From a virus, in IMG/VR virus record IMGVR_UViG_3300035698_019347, positions 1 to 34,178 of that record: DNA of 34,178 nt. One strand, given 5' to 3'. The notes under the pieces are model-generated. The model searched no databases and had not been told where the DNA came from. It worked only from the letters and a program-made list of their open reading frames with translations. A program made the position numbers and the translations under genes. Positions 9,901-16,655 of the stretch are shown piece after piece (the stretch's first letter is position 1; each line of letters starts with the position of its first letter).

Positions 9901-12488
9901 GTGGCGTAACGGACCACGGCGCCCTCGCGGGTCTGGCAGACGATGACCACACTCAATACCTACTGGTCGATGGCACCCGAGCCTCCACCGGAGCTCAGAC
10001 CTTTTCTGCTGGCATTGCCATAGGAGGCAACACTGCAAGCGACATCCTGATATCCACAGACGGGGCCAGTACATCCGACGCGGCGATCGTAACGGCAGGG
10101 TGGATTGACGCCAACGTGGCGGGCGGTGGAACTCTCGACTCTAGCTACGACTCCGGCGGTGCAGGGGCAGGTCGGGCGATTGTAGTCGACACAGGCGCCA
10201 TCACGCTAACCACGGACGCCATAGCAACTGCCGCCACGCCAGCACTTGAACTAATAAACTCCACCGCAGCTGCAGCCGGTGCTCAGCAGTACTCCCCAAT
10301 GCTGGTGCTAGAAGCGCAGGGCTGGAAGACCGATGCAACGGCAGCCACTCAGGAAGTTCTCATGGCGCTTCAGTTGCGCACACTTCAGAACGATTCTCAG
10401 CCAACCGCAGAGCTGGCATTCAGATCAAACATAAATGGTGCCGGGTACCAGGACACCTTTGTCATCGGAAACTTCTACAAGGGGGCTCTTTGGCAGATAG
10501 AGGCCCCGGGGGCATCATCTGGATCGGTCCCCTACCCAGACTACTCCTTCGCGCTAGACCGAGGGCTGGGGATGGGCCGGGGCGCAGCAGGAACACTGAG
10601 TTTCTCTGCTGCCTTCTCTCGTCGCATGACGATGACGTCGTCGCAGCTTCGGGCATACTTCGCAGCCAGCGGCACGCTGCCCCACATCGCTGTCGAAAAC
10701 GTAAACACAGGCTTCGGAAGCCCCGGAGTGGGTCGAGCGTCGGTAATCACAGCAGGTACTCAGGCGGTAGAGTGGGACAACACACAGAACCAGATCAACG
10801 CAGGCAACATAACCGCGGCAGAGGACACAGATGCAACATTCATCTTTGGCAGGGCAAGGATAGATACTCGCGCAACAGACATTGCGTACTTCTCTCATTA
10901 CGATGCGGCCACTACGGTTAACTATGCCCTCCGGCAAAACGCTGCTGGCGCGACTCGTCTCAACAGCGTCTACGCCATGTCGTTTACTCTGAGCAACACA
11001 ATCGAGTTCAACATCACCGCAGACAGCGGGCTTTACGCGGACGACGCCAACGGACCGGCGGTGCTGAACGAAGTGCCATCAGCCACGAATCCAACGCTCA
11101 TCCCAGACAGAGCGGACCTAACTACGGGTGTCAGCAACACAGGTACTACAGGGCTAGTGTCCGTCATCACAGGAGCCCTCGAAGCCGTCCGCTGGGATGG
11201 CTCACAGAACCAGATCAACGCAGGGAATATAGCTCTTGGGAATACCCAGAGACTGATCCTCGATACTGACCAAGACACGTACATTATGTCGGACGCTGAT
11301 GACGACATAAGCTTTATCGTCGGAGGGTCGGAGCGCCTCTATATACAAAATAGTGTTATATCCGCAACTGTCCCCCTAAGTCCTATCACGGGTACTGCGG
11401 CGGCGCCGGGCATCCGCAACAATGGGGATGCCGACTCAGGCTTCTTCTTTGATGTCGTTGGAGAGGTCGCCGTTACTACGGCAGGGACCGAAGCCGTCCG
11501 CTGGGATGGCTCACAGAACCAGATCAACGCAGGCAATGTCTTACCCGATGCCCACAACACACTGGACCTCGGGGCACTGGCCACTAGATGGGCCAACATC
11601 TACACAGAGTACACGCGCACCACTACCATCGAAACTGGCGCTGGCTCAGTCGGTACCCCCGCCGTCCGCTTAGGTCCTGGCAATGCGTATGGACTCTACA
11701 ACCTTGGAGGCACAGCGTTAGCGATCACAACCAATGGGAGCCTAGCGTGCTCCTGGGGGGCGGGTGGTCAGATGGACCTGGCCATAGCAGGTGCAGTGGG
11801 CGCTGCAGCGTTCTACTTGAACGGTGATTTCAACACAGGAATCTACCAAAGCTCCGTGAACGAGTTCGCCATCACAACGCAAGGATCACAGGCAGTCCGC
11901 TGGAACTCTGCACAGAACCAAATAAACTCTGGAGACGTGATACCAAGCGCGGACAGCACGCACGACCTTGGTTTGACGGGGACTCGCTGGAGAGACCTGT
12001 TTGTCGACGATGTCACTGCCACCACTGATATCACGGCAGGAGGGGACTTAGATGCAGCCGGCGGCTTCCGGCGAACGCTCAATGTTCAGTCGCTGAACAA
12101 CCCCGCAACTGGAACAGCTTACCGAATGACTGCCGATGGCTCTCTGTCGACTGCCGATAACACTAGCCACCCAGGATGGTTCGTTATGCCTCGGAATGGC
12201 TCCGTGGTAGAGATTTCCGTTTGGATCAATGACATCGTAGCTGCAGGGCAAATCGACTTTTGGATACAGTCCTCGACAGACGGGGGTGACACCTGGGCAG
12301 ACGAGTGGGGATCTTCAGGTACCCCCATCCTGAGTCTCGACACCGCAAACGATAAAGTCAACGCAGCCGCCCAGGCAAAGGGAACCAGTGCTGTGAATGC
12401 AGGAAATGTTCTCCGAATTAGGGCCACTACGAATGGCTCATTTACAGCAGGGCGAACAGTCTACGCAGCTATTGGGGTAGAGTGCTAG
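3969..12488 (+). CDS. Giant tail tip/fibre protein (J-like N-terminus, modular C-terminus)
   Basis: 2839 residues, by far the largest gene here. Residues 1-25 are hydrophobic and are followed by GDPIAIVYGTARV, typical of phage tip attachment proteins. About residues 1-560 form the J-like/tail-tip part. From ~938 there are jelly-roll, carbohydrate-binding-like units (LLLNRNF near 940, LLNSNFDALTAW near 1134, a third near 1634), a LamG/concanavalin-like region (~1321-1555) and a second one (~1806-1950). At ~1983 comes the fibre motif GLADDDHTQYL, then a shaft with four copies of a repeat ending in QNQINAGN (near 2260, 2400, 2500, 2632) alternating with DLG..xRW units. There is no S74-type self-cleaving chaperone at the end. 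Likely role: host recognition and surface glycan binding. Domain edges are by eye. Confidence 0.85.
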   Translation: MAIGIGTVLAINAALWGISYLLRDDELDAEIDSATGQGSGQVAQEGDPIAIVYGTARVSQPNMLLHRERAVRQVYKKGSSINDRSKVGGAFENVFDGQLAFCIVPRVETVASIRRLWFKDTELTAVATSNITFHVSQKAPNSSPIPAGTTQLKVQDFFAKRGEGGTIGTGNSPGSYQPSASSSFNAKNGARGLIHVHLGTYPQAEHAFVTELVEDIFQADLNADPPEPGLPTVDWAHHAGGLQGITHLVFQDFVVGEGNSFPDIAAEVRCLPAPINLPAIASSVGFGVDANPAAVLWSILTDPVTGLGLSEDLLDMGTFASASNTLTTEVNGFSMVLRQRMSAKKLIGIVLKQIDGTLFVDPATQLITLDLVREDYGSFPYPSLDSFGASDVLEVLEYRLTSWDDTFNEVRIKYEDRSKDYEERFAVAQNMGGFAMQERTTPVELSFPGIKTSANANAIAGRELKFNSTPQLIVKLKMKRTAQGLRPGSVFKWSSPEHNVEDMVLRVHQISMGQLEDNAITVECSRDKYSSVASGFSEPPAPGINKKGLLTPNNSVPHGATKELPWNPVYIDTFLPFTGNSSFVNLSGSSQEALGGSNVVMDVEGSDDGGASYRTARSTVPQVPAASVDTAYGRTTGGYYDTVTGLIVKDVTDSSPLKSYSSEGIRAGENLVFINDEILSFESVTDLGSGRYRLNNVWRGLLDTKPASQSVDDSVFFVSKDTLRETQLQVAPAPARVCDTEVVFQTTARVGRKSATQGESQALVTTQRYHRAPHPERATLHIDGADAAASTAENTYDYNEVDPLATTIAPSIGNDAVSSTTDLGEVFTNDLRGSWVRRPRDIYCNNTIIRGDEDDIEFPADDLTRLQVEYKIDTTSTWSTLTRTSTFDTKRQIQSAGEYLSIAELSNKPQKIRVSAYRKAEGGGEELGSRHAEEIALVPASSRQLLLNRNFVPFWDVNGHSSASYGAGSSYPGNPVYSARGWRNVTIGGGRPRYKVPTNPLVQGSLGEGFCFSGEFAANEYVRIQQVVPVPYLDTELSVVNLSWWFLNATIGEECGFLVTLETLDASGVVLNTTSDEQTPGTTVDTWSKFTLSLTATAPAARSIRVILALKNLTTGEPAISKVSMVMGRAIATNQLLNSNFDALTAWTATGWTAISSDGALTPIDSQSTNFALAPVTGTSGTMTQTVTIPAAYGTGDYVRLQWWGANLGSLDGIGGSLKVLDAGSSEIAQHVIEAQANPNEDQWYFHEQYLRIPGEAVTIEVVFDSAQVAGAMEVAVDEADLTFIKGEARDLELNWTNTQLQLQPATPVSFAVAANNPRLIPSHIFPMNDGAGVAPVDTVNGATFSTPVGTVDVDYSFGAPAYGLYNGTDHSSRTALEISSASGGMSSPDVDFLNPNHQSFGIYMQYRIVEGDSGGTVSILRKGGDHLTPALGDATTQLHYDETTHRVYLAVAYNSTDAGSFALNAYVGGTVDDACWHWLYAKFDMTEQTIEVFGDTDAGTSTSITAMVDAIEAADERFENTTDLVEIGANADLDANDNPVQITYLAILRGRSSDLFERSHGQALWKHGLDQNIIDTGYTPVYTRTSRVAYPISATDVAMWAGSAGGGAVQVPLEYNANVAGNGLGLGCFSATENLATYANDLTQWTASSAASGAKLISERGLREMNVVDATANGGHYYRDFTVVDATTYRVSFFARAETGSHTATVEATESDLSTVAGSVAPAITTTRGRYTFTFVSSGTTARIKLFGGTAGTQTNTGYHGIMLTEGTEYGPVIYNDIDQDGTTETLAAQTQVLTVTGNELTSPDEGSIYVAYVQAVVDTGSIRSLCEIHSASGSQDRRVMRILANGTQESVAYDGVGANYHTTTAHAALTANSEYNRSTKWRRKANLEAGAYTLEDDITAPGALTVNATGTANTEGTGGHTLIYIACRSTGSGQLSGPLQTLKLYTGEARNFNIVPATVTQNTTLFTTNPAESGGGGVTDHGALAGLADDDHTQYLLVDGTRASTGAQTFSAGIAIGGNTASDILISTDGASTSDAAIVTAGWIDANVAGGGTLDSSYDSGGAGAGRAIVVDTGAITLTTDAIATAATPALELINSTAAAAGAQQYSPMLVLEAQGWKTDATAATQEVLMALQLRTLQNDSQPTAELAFRSNINGAGYQDTFVIGNFYKGALWQIEAPGASSGSVPYPDYSFALDRGLGMGRGAAGTLSFSAAFSRRMTMTSSQLRAYFAASGTLPHIAVENVNTGFGSPGVGRASVITAGTQAVEWDNTQNQINAGNITAAEDTDATFIFGRARIDTRATDIAYFSHYDAATTVNYALRQNAAGATRLNSVYAMSFTLSNTIEFNITADSGLYADDANGPAVLNEVPSATNPTLIPDRADLTTGVSNTGTTGLVSVITGALEAVRWDGSQNQINAGNIALGNTQRLILDTDQDTYIMSDADDDISFIVGGSERLYIQNSVISATVPLSPITGTAAAPGIRNNGDADSGFFFDVVGEVAVTTAGTEAVRWDGSQNQINAGNVLPDAHNTLDLGALATRWANIYTEYTRTTTIETGAGSVGTPAVRLGPGNAYGLYNLGGTALAITTNGSLACSWGAGGQMDLAIAGAVGAAAFYLNGDFNTGIYQSSVNEFAITTQGSQAVRWNSAQNQINSGDVIPSADSTHDLGLTGTRWRDLFVDDVTATTDITAGGDLDAAGGFRRTLNVQSLNNPATGTAYRMTADGSLSTADNTSHPGWFVMPRNGSVVEISVWINDIVAAGQIDFWIQSSTDGGDTWADEWGSSGTPILSLDTANDKVNAAAQAKGTSAVNAGNVLRIRATTNGSFTAGRTVYAAIGVEC
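11180..11533 (+). repeat. Exact 45-bp direct repeat inside the fibre gene
   Basis: Bases 11180-11224 and 11489-11533 are identical over 45 bp and lie 309 bp apart in the same frame. They encode the core of the EAVRWDGSQNQINAG repeat. A third, partly matching copy lies near 10760-10805 and a more diverged one near 11890-11930. Identity at the nucleotide level, not only in protein, points to recent duplication or gene conversion between shaft units. Confidence 0.9.
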
Positions 12489-12518
12489 CCCACAACACAA
12501 ACTAGAAAGAGAAAAAAA

Positions 12519-12926
12519 ATGGCCAGAGTAAAAACCCTCTACGCATCCAACTTCGCAGATGGAGAGATCGCAGACGACACTGAGATCCGCTTCCGTCTCT
12601 TCAGTGATGATTTCACCAACACCCAGGCAGATGTCTGGGCCGCCTTTGACTCCAACAACGCCCAGTGGCGGATAGACAACCCTGGGCAAGCGGACCCTCG
12701 TCATTGTGTAGTAGCAGTGCCTGCCAATCCAACCAACCCAGAGAAGACCTTTGTGGAGGTTCGCTTCAAGGTCGCCAACGACGTAGACGGCGAGATTCTC
12801 AGTGAGAACTCCCAATGGGCGCAGTACAGCACCACCAACTACCCCGACCAGTCAGCAGGCTTCCTGGGAGACCTCAAAGAGACCTACGACGCAGAGCGCG
12901 TGCTAAAGTCGCTCGTGCCAGTTTAG
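12519..12926 (+). CDS. Unknown protein after the tail fibre gene
   Basis: 135 residues, ATG preceded by AGAAAGAG and an A-rich run, a weak match to the AGAAAG part of the 16S complement. The product is acidic, without signal peptide or membrane segment, and begins with alternating polar/hydrophobic residues suggesting a beta-rich fold. It lies 30 bp after the giant fibre protein, so a role as a small virion or fibre-accessory protein is possible, but I do not recognise the family. Confidence 0.7.
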   Translation: MARVKTLYASNFADGEIADDTEIRFRLFSDDFTNTQADVWAAFDSNNAQWRIDNPGQADPRHCVVAVPANPTNPEKTFVEVRFKVANDVDGEILSENSQWAQYSTTNYPDQSAGFLGDLKETYDAERVLKSLVPV

Positions 12927-12948
12927 GCGAAAGAAAGAACGAATTTAT

Positions 12949-13416
12949 ATGAGCGAACGATACATCTCAATTCCCGCAGCGGCAGAATTCCGCGACTCCT
13001 TTACCAAAGAAGTAATCAAGGTCCAAAACGAGGAAGGTGTCCTCGTAGACCACCCAGAGCGGACGTTCGACTGGTTCATGCATGTCTTCATGCTGTCTCA
13101 CCTGCAGTTCTCTATGGACGTCGGTGGCTACGACGCTGTGAAGGCAGCCAAGGAAATTGCCAAGTCGTTGGAGAAGGCCATGGACGCGAAGGAGGGCTTC
13201 TTTGCTGTGTCGGCAGACAACTGGCGCCGTCTCAATTGCTGCCTATCCCGTCCCGAGGACAAGGACTCGGACGAGCGCATGAAGGAGAAACCCAATCAGA
13301 AGGTCTTGGCAAAGTCCTCCCACGGGATGACACGAGCCATGGACAACTTCACCGCGCAGTGCTTCATGGACCACATGGACGCGATTGCCAACGCCTCCAC
13401 CAACAAGCCTGAGTAG
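12949..13416 (+). CDS. Unknown soluble protein
   Basis: 155 residues, mainly helical, with many Met, Asp and Lys and no membrane segment. The start ATG at 12949 lacks a Shine-Dalgarno sequence of the AGGAG type; AGAACGA sits at 12936-12942 instead. It is the last gene before the replication promoter at 13441, so it closes the tail-side transcription unit. Family not recognised. Confidence 0.7.
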   Translation: MSERYISIPAAAEFRDSFTKEVIKVQNEEGVLVDHPERTFDWFMHVFMLSHLQFSMDVGGYDAVKAAKEIAKSLEKAMDAKEGFFAVSADNWRRLNCCLSRPEDKDSDERMKEKPNQKVLAKSSHGMTRAMDNFTAQCFMDHMDAIANASTNKPE

Positions 13417-13430
13417 ATCCACCTACTCCA

Positions 13431-13464
13431 ACACCAGCGCTTTACAGGTGTAAAGCGCTGGTGT
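13431..13464. promoter_or_regulatory. Perfect 34-bp palindrome, probable operator
   Basis: Left arm ACACCAGCGCTTTACA (13431-13446), two-base centre GG, right arm TGTAAAGCGCTGGTGT (13449-13464): 16 bp each side with no mismatch. It covers the -35 box, the whole spacer and the first base of the -10 box of the promoter at 13441-13469. No T-run follows, so it is not an intrinsic terminator. A dimeric repressor bound here would block RNA polymerase. Confidence 0.85.
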
Positions 13465-13469
13465 ATAAT
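13441..13469 (+). promoter_or_regulatory. Sigma70-type promoter of the replication region
   Basis: TTTACA at 13441-13446, 17-bp spacer, consensus TATAAT at 13464-13469. The expected transcription start is near 13476-13477, giving a leader of about seven bases (AGAACGA) before the ATG at 13484. It is the best promoter match seen in the + strand part of the window and lies at the boundary between tail and replication genes. Confidence 0.85.
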
Positions 13470-13483
13470 GCTCTGCAGAACGA

Positions 13484-13627
13484 ATGGGATACTCCAAGAA
13501 ACCACTCACTCTGTACAAGGAAGTCTTCCCCTGCAGGCGAGACAAAGTGCAGCTTAGACAATTCCATTGGGGCTTCCTCCTGGGGATGGTCTGCACGATT
13601 ATTTATGTTGTGGCAATCGCCCTATGA
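13484..13627 (+). CDS. 47-residue single-span membrane protein
   Basis: ATG at 13484, stop TGA at 13625-13627 overlapping the ATG of the helicase gene (ATGA). The N-terminal half is basic and polar (MGYSKKPLTLYKE start, CRRDKVQLRQ), and the last ~20 residues form one hydrophobic segment (FLLGMVCTIIYVVAIAL). It is the first gene behind the 13441 promoter, with AGAACGA directly before the ATG and no classical Shine-Dalgarno. The four-base overlap with the next gene supports real translation. Function unknown; small membrane peptides at the head of early operons sometimes act on the host envelope or anchor a partner. Confidence 0.65.
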   Translation: MGYSKKPLTLYKEVFPCRRDKVQLRQFHWGFLLGMVCTIIYVVAIAL

Positions 13628-15117
13628 CCTACGAGTTCAAGACCAAGCCCTTCGCTCACCAACTTCGGGTGTTCGAGGAGACCAAGGACAGGGAGGCCTA
13701 CGCAATCTTTTGGGAACAAGGCACGGGGAAGTCGAAGCTAACCCTCGACAACGTCGGGTACCTGTATGACCAAGGGAAGATCGACTGTCTCTTCGTCGTC
13801 GCACCCAACGGTGTGCATCGCAACTGGACCCATGAAGAGGTCGGGAACCACTGGTCTGATGAACTGCTGAAGGAAGTTGGTACTTTCACCTACCACGCCT
13901 CAAAAACCAAAACAAAATACCACCAAAAAAAAGCGGCAGCTATCCTAAAGCACAAGGGTCTGGTGGTCGTGGCCATGAGCTACGACTCCTTCGTGACCAA
14001 AGATGGGAAGATCTTCGCGAAGCTCGTGCTCACGAAGAGGCGATGCATGCTTGTGCTTGACGAGTCGGCTCGCATAAAGAATCCGAGTGCGAAGCGGACG
14101 AAGACGATCATGGCTGCCTCGAAGTACGCAACGTACAAGCGAATCCTAACAGGGACGCCCGTTGCGCAAGGCCCATTTGATCTATACAGCCAAATGAAGT
14201 TTCTCGACGCCAACTACTGGAAGCCCAAAGGGCTTGGCAGCTACACAATGTTCAAGAATTTCTTCGCCATCTGGCGCCAGCAAGTTATGGGCGACCGCAA
14301 GTTCCCTGTGCTGGTCGAGTACCAGAACCTCGATCACCTGCACGATGTGATAAAGCCCGACTCGAGCCGCGTGCTAAAGGAAGAGGTGCTAGACCTCCCA
14401 GCTAAGCTCTACTCTAGGCGCTACTTCCAAATGAGCACCCGGCAGGCGAAGCTCTACAAAGAACTGCGGGATGACTTCGTTGCACAGTTCGACGAGGCTG
14501 GAGGCATCATCACAGCGGACCTGGCTATAACGAGGATGCTGCGGCTGCAACAGATTGCCTGTGGGTACGTGACCGTCGAGCATGAGACTCCGTCCGCCGA
14601 TGGCTTCTCTGTAGACATCCGCAAAGAGGTCTTAGACATAGACGAGGTGAACCCAAGGGTTGCTGCGGTGCTTGAGCTCTTGGAGGACCTGCCACACAAA
14701 GCAATCGTGTTCGCCAAGTTCACTCGGGACATCGACATGTTCATGGAAGCCCTTGGGGACCGGGCGGTTCGCTACAATGGCAAGTGCTCGGTCGACGAGA
14801 AGGCCCACGCCATCGACTCGTTTCAGCATGGCAAGCACAAGGACGCCCAGTTCTTTATCGCCAACGCGCAAGCCGCAGGCGAAGGCCTGACCCTGCACAG
14901 AGCGAAGACCGTGGTCTACCACAACAACAGTTTTCGCTTGACCGAGCGGCTGCAGTCGGAAGACCGGCCCCACCGCATTGGGATGGACAAGAACCCAGTG
15001 CAGTACGTCGACATTGTTGCGGAGGGCACGATTGATGAGAAGGTCATCACCGCGCTGCTAAGCAAGATGGACATCGCCAGCCAGATCACTGGTGACAAGT
15101 TCAAAGAGTGGCTTTAG
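13624..15117 (+). CDS. SNF2-family DNA helicase/ATPase
   Basis: 497 residues from ATG 13624, chosen because it gives an ATGA overlap with the preceding small gene. A start further upstream (TTG 13567) would only read the small gene in another frame. Motif I EQGTGKS is near residue 35, motif II LDESARIKN near 145 (DES in place of DEAD/DEAH), motif III LTGTPVAQGP near 175, and the C-terminal lobe has GEGLTLHRA and ...DRPHRIG, the SNF2 motif V/VI signature, near 420-450. Family members are ATP-driven translocases; in phages they appear in replication or recombination modules and may remodel forks or displace proteins. Confidence 0.88.
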   Translation: MTYEFKTKPFAHQLRVFEETKDREAYAIFWEQGTGKSKLTLDNVGYLYDQGKIDCLFVVAPNGVHRNWTHEEVGNHWSDELLKEVGTFTYHASKTKTKYHQKKAAAILKHKGLVVVAMSYDSFVTKDGKIFAKLVLTKRRCMLVLDESARIKNPSAKRTKTIMAASKYATYKRILTGTPVAQGPFDLYSQMKFLDANYWKPKGLGSYTMFKNFFAIWRQQVMGDRKFPVLVEYQNLDHLHDVIKPDSSRVLKEEVLDLPAKLYSRRYFQMSTRQAKLYKELRDDFVAQFDEAGGIITADLAITRMLRLQQIACGYVTVEHETPSADGFSVDIRKEVLDIDEVNPRVAAVLELLEDLPHKAIVFAKFTRDIDMFMEALGDRAVRYNGKCSVDEKAHAIDSFQHGKHKDAQFFIANAQAAGEGLTLHRAKTVVYHNNSFRLTERLQSEDRPHRIGMDKNPVQYVDIVAEGTIDEKVITALLSKMDIASQITGDKFKEWL

Positions 15118-15130
15118 AAAGAAGACCAAA

Positions 15131-15331
15131 ATGAGCAAAGCAAAATACACAATCACCGTTGAAGTCCACGAAGGCGGCGACGTCACAGCCATTATAACGG
15201 GCCAGGACCCTCTCGACCTGCTTAGATCTGATTCCTGGGACGACGCGCAGAAGTCTGCCGCCGAGATCTGGATTGGATTGGGCTTGCCGGCGGCGACGTT
15301 GGATTCGATGGACACCGAAGGCGAGGCATGA
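15131..15331 (+). CDS. Small unknown protein between helicase and methyltransferase
   Basis: 66 residues; ATG 15131 follows AGAAAGAAG at 15117-15125. The product starts with a likely beta hairpin (KYTITVEVHEGGDVTAIITG), then an acidic helical end. Its stop overlaps the ATG of the methyltransferase-like gene (ATGA, 15328-15331), so the two are translationally coupled. Family not recognised. Confidence 0.65.
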   Translation: MSKAKYTITVEVHEGGDVTAIITGQDPLDLLRSDSWDDAQKSAAEIWIGLGLPAATLDSMDTEGEA

Positions 15332-15900
15332 GCATCGCCACCACCAACCAGAACTACGCTATGACGTGGTGGACACCGCAGGTGTGGCTCGATTGGGCTG
15401 CGGATACGCTGGAAGAGGAGAGCCTGTTCGACCCCTGTCCGAGGAAAAGACCTGAGGGCTTTGACGGTCTTTTGGCATCCTGGCGGGACAAGTGGTACTG
15501 CAATCACCCTGGGAGCCGCGGCTCGACCCAGGTTTGGTGGACCAAAGCCGCCAAGGAACTCCAGTTCACGCATGGCATCTGGTGTGCTTTCAACTGCGAG
15601 CAGCTTCGGCACATGACCCCGAGTCCGCTGAGTCTGCCGGGCTGGCTTGTGATGCCCAAAGACCGCATTGGCTTCATCTGGGGTGGGCCAGACATGGTCA
15701 AGTCCAAGGGCACAGGCAAGCTCGTGCCTTTCGAGGAGGAGCTGCACGAGGGGATGCACATCGAACGAAAGCACGGGCAGGAGATGTGCACCCCTGGCAA
15801 ATGGACCGTCCTCTGGTCGAGCATGTCACCGGCGAAAACTCCTGTCCCTTGCAACATCATACGAACCGGAGAAGGTGTTTGGGATCCAGTCAGCCAATAA
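15328..15900 (+). CDS. Dam-like phage DNA N6-adenine methyltransferase homologue, altered catalytic motif
   Basis: 190 residues. The plan matches phage N6-adenine methyltransferases (PF05869-like): WTPQVWLDWA at the start, LFDPCP at residues 33-38, FDGLLASW near 45-52, then CNHPGSRGS at 58-66 and a later FNCEQLRH. The CNHPG segment stands where the family has NPPY or NPPG, so the first proline is replaced by His60. The enzyme may be altered in activity or inactive. A role in protecting phage DNA or marking replicated strands is inferred from the family. Confidence 0.65.
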   Translation: MSIATTNQNYAMTWWTPQVWLDWAADTLEEESLFDPCPRKRPEGFDGLLASWRDKWYCNHPGSRGSTQVWWTKAAKELQFTHGIWCAFNCEQLRHMTPSPLSLPGWLVMPKDRIGFIWGGPDMVKSKGTGKLVPFEEELHEGMHIERKHGQEMCTPGKWTVLWSSMSPAKTPVPCNIIRTGEGVWDPVSQ

Positions 15901-15905
15901 AAGGA

Positions 15906-16085
15906 ATGTCTGTGGTGGACATGCACCGAATCGAGAAGGTTGTAGGAGGCAGAGTTCGCCCAAAGATAAAGGTGTTCTACGAGTATGTCTTATCTTGTGG
16001 TCACACTGTTACCAGAGAAAAGCGAGCTGGCACACTGGCCCCGGAATGGATCAGCTGCAAGGTCTGCAGGAAGGCAAAGCTTTGA
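15906..16085 (+). CDS. Small zinc-ribbon-like protein
   Basis: 59 residues from ATG 15906. The AAAAGGA just upstream is very close to this ATG; the ATG at 15921 is an alternative. The product is basic, with YVLSCGHTV and CKVCRKAK: one Cys plus His followed by a Cys-x2-Cys pair, a typical small zinc knuckle. It probably binds nucleic acid or a protein partner. The stop TGA overlaps the TTG start of the next gene. Confidence 0.55.
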   Translation: MSVVDMHRIEKVVGGRVRPKIKVFYEYVLSCGHTVTREKRAGTLAPEWISCKVCRKAKL

Positions 16086-16279
16086 GCTACATTGTCGAGG
16101 TTGTACGGATAGAGACTCAGGAGGTGGTGCGAAGCATTGGCCCCACGAGCCTGAACAAGGCAGGACTGGTCCAGAGGGGTGTACTGCGCAATCTGGATGA
16201 ATCAGTCTTCTTTGTTCAGGTTGTTGACGTCTCTAACGAGCCGGAAGCACTGAACTGGATGGACACCATTGATGAGTGA
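16082..16279 (+). CDS. Small unknown protein, TTG start
   Basis: 65 residues. The TTG at 16082 overlaps the previous stop as TTGA, and AGGAAGG at 16068-16074 gives a good ribosome binding site seven bases before it. No ATG is available nearby in frame. The product alternates beta-like segments (SYIVEVVRIETQEVV, SVFFVQVVDVS) and is acidic at the end. Family not recognised. Confidence 0.6.
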   Translation: MSYIVEVVRIETQEVVRSIGPTSLNKAGLVQRGVLRNLDESVFFVQVVDVSNEPEALNWMDTIDE

Positions 16280-16302
16280 AGGTAGGCTCTACCTCAGAAC
16301 GA

Positions 16303-16641
16303 ATGAGTGTATTTATCATCCAGAACCCGATGACAGTCGACAAAAGCCTAGGGTCGATGACACCCAAGTATGACTTCGCTGATGCCGAGAAGTTTGGGGA
16401 GATCGTCTATCTGCTGTCCCCTGTGGCACAGCCAAGCCGGCCTCAAGAGATCATCGAAGAGTTGCAGGAAAAATTATCCAACTTTTCTGACCAAGACTAC
16501 TTGTTGCTGACAGGGAGTCCGTGTTTCATTGGCTGGGCAACTTCGGTGGCAGCGGCGACCAATAACGGACGAGTGAAGATGCTGCAGTGGAACGGTCGGC
16601 GCAAGAGATACTACGAGGTACGGGCGCGAAGCCTGATCTAA
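16303..16641 (+). CDS. Conserved phage protein of unknown function (VFIIQNP-type)
   Basis: 112 residues from ATG 16303; a GTG at 16276 overlapping the previous stop is the alternative. I prefer 16303 because the conserved N-terminus of this family begins at SVFIIQNP, and AGAACGA abuts the ATG as it does at 13484. Recognisable parts are FGEIVYLLSPVAQP, DYLLLTGSPCFIGWA and GRVKMLQWNGR. Similar proteins are widespread in phages and prophages beside replication genes, with no known activity. Confidence 0.75.
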   Translation: MSVFIIQNPMTVDKSLGSMTPKYDFADAEKFGEIVYLLSPVAQPSRPQEIIEELQEKLSNFSDQDYLLLTGSPCFIGWATSVAAATNNGRVKMLQWNGRRKRYYEVRARSLI

Positions 16642-16655
16642 CCAAGGAGAAAGAA

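Noticed and set aside
16587-16655. GTG 16587 as start of the 190-residue protein
   Set aside because: It would overlap the preceding gene by 55 bases without a ribosome binding site, while TTG 16656 has AAGGAGA.
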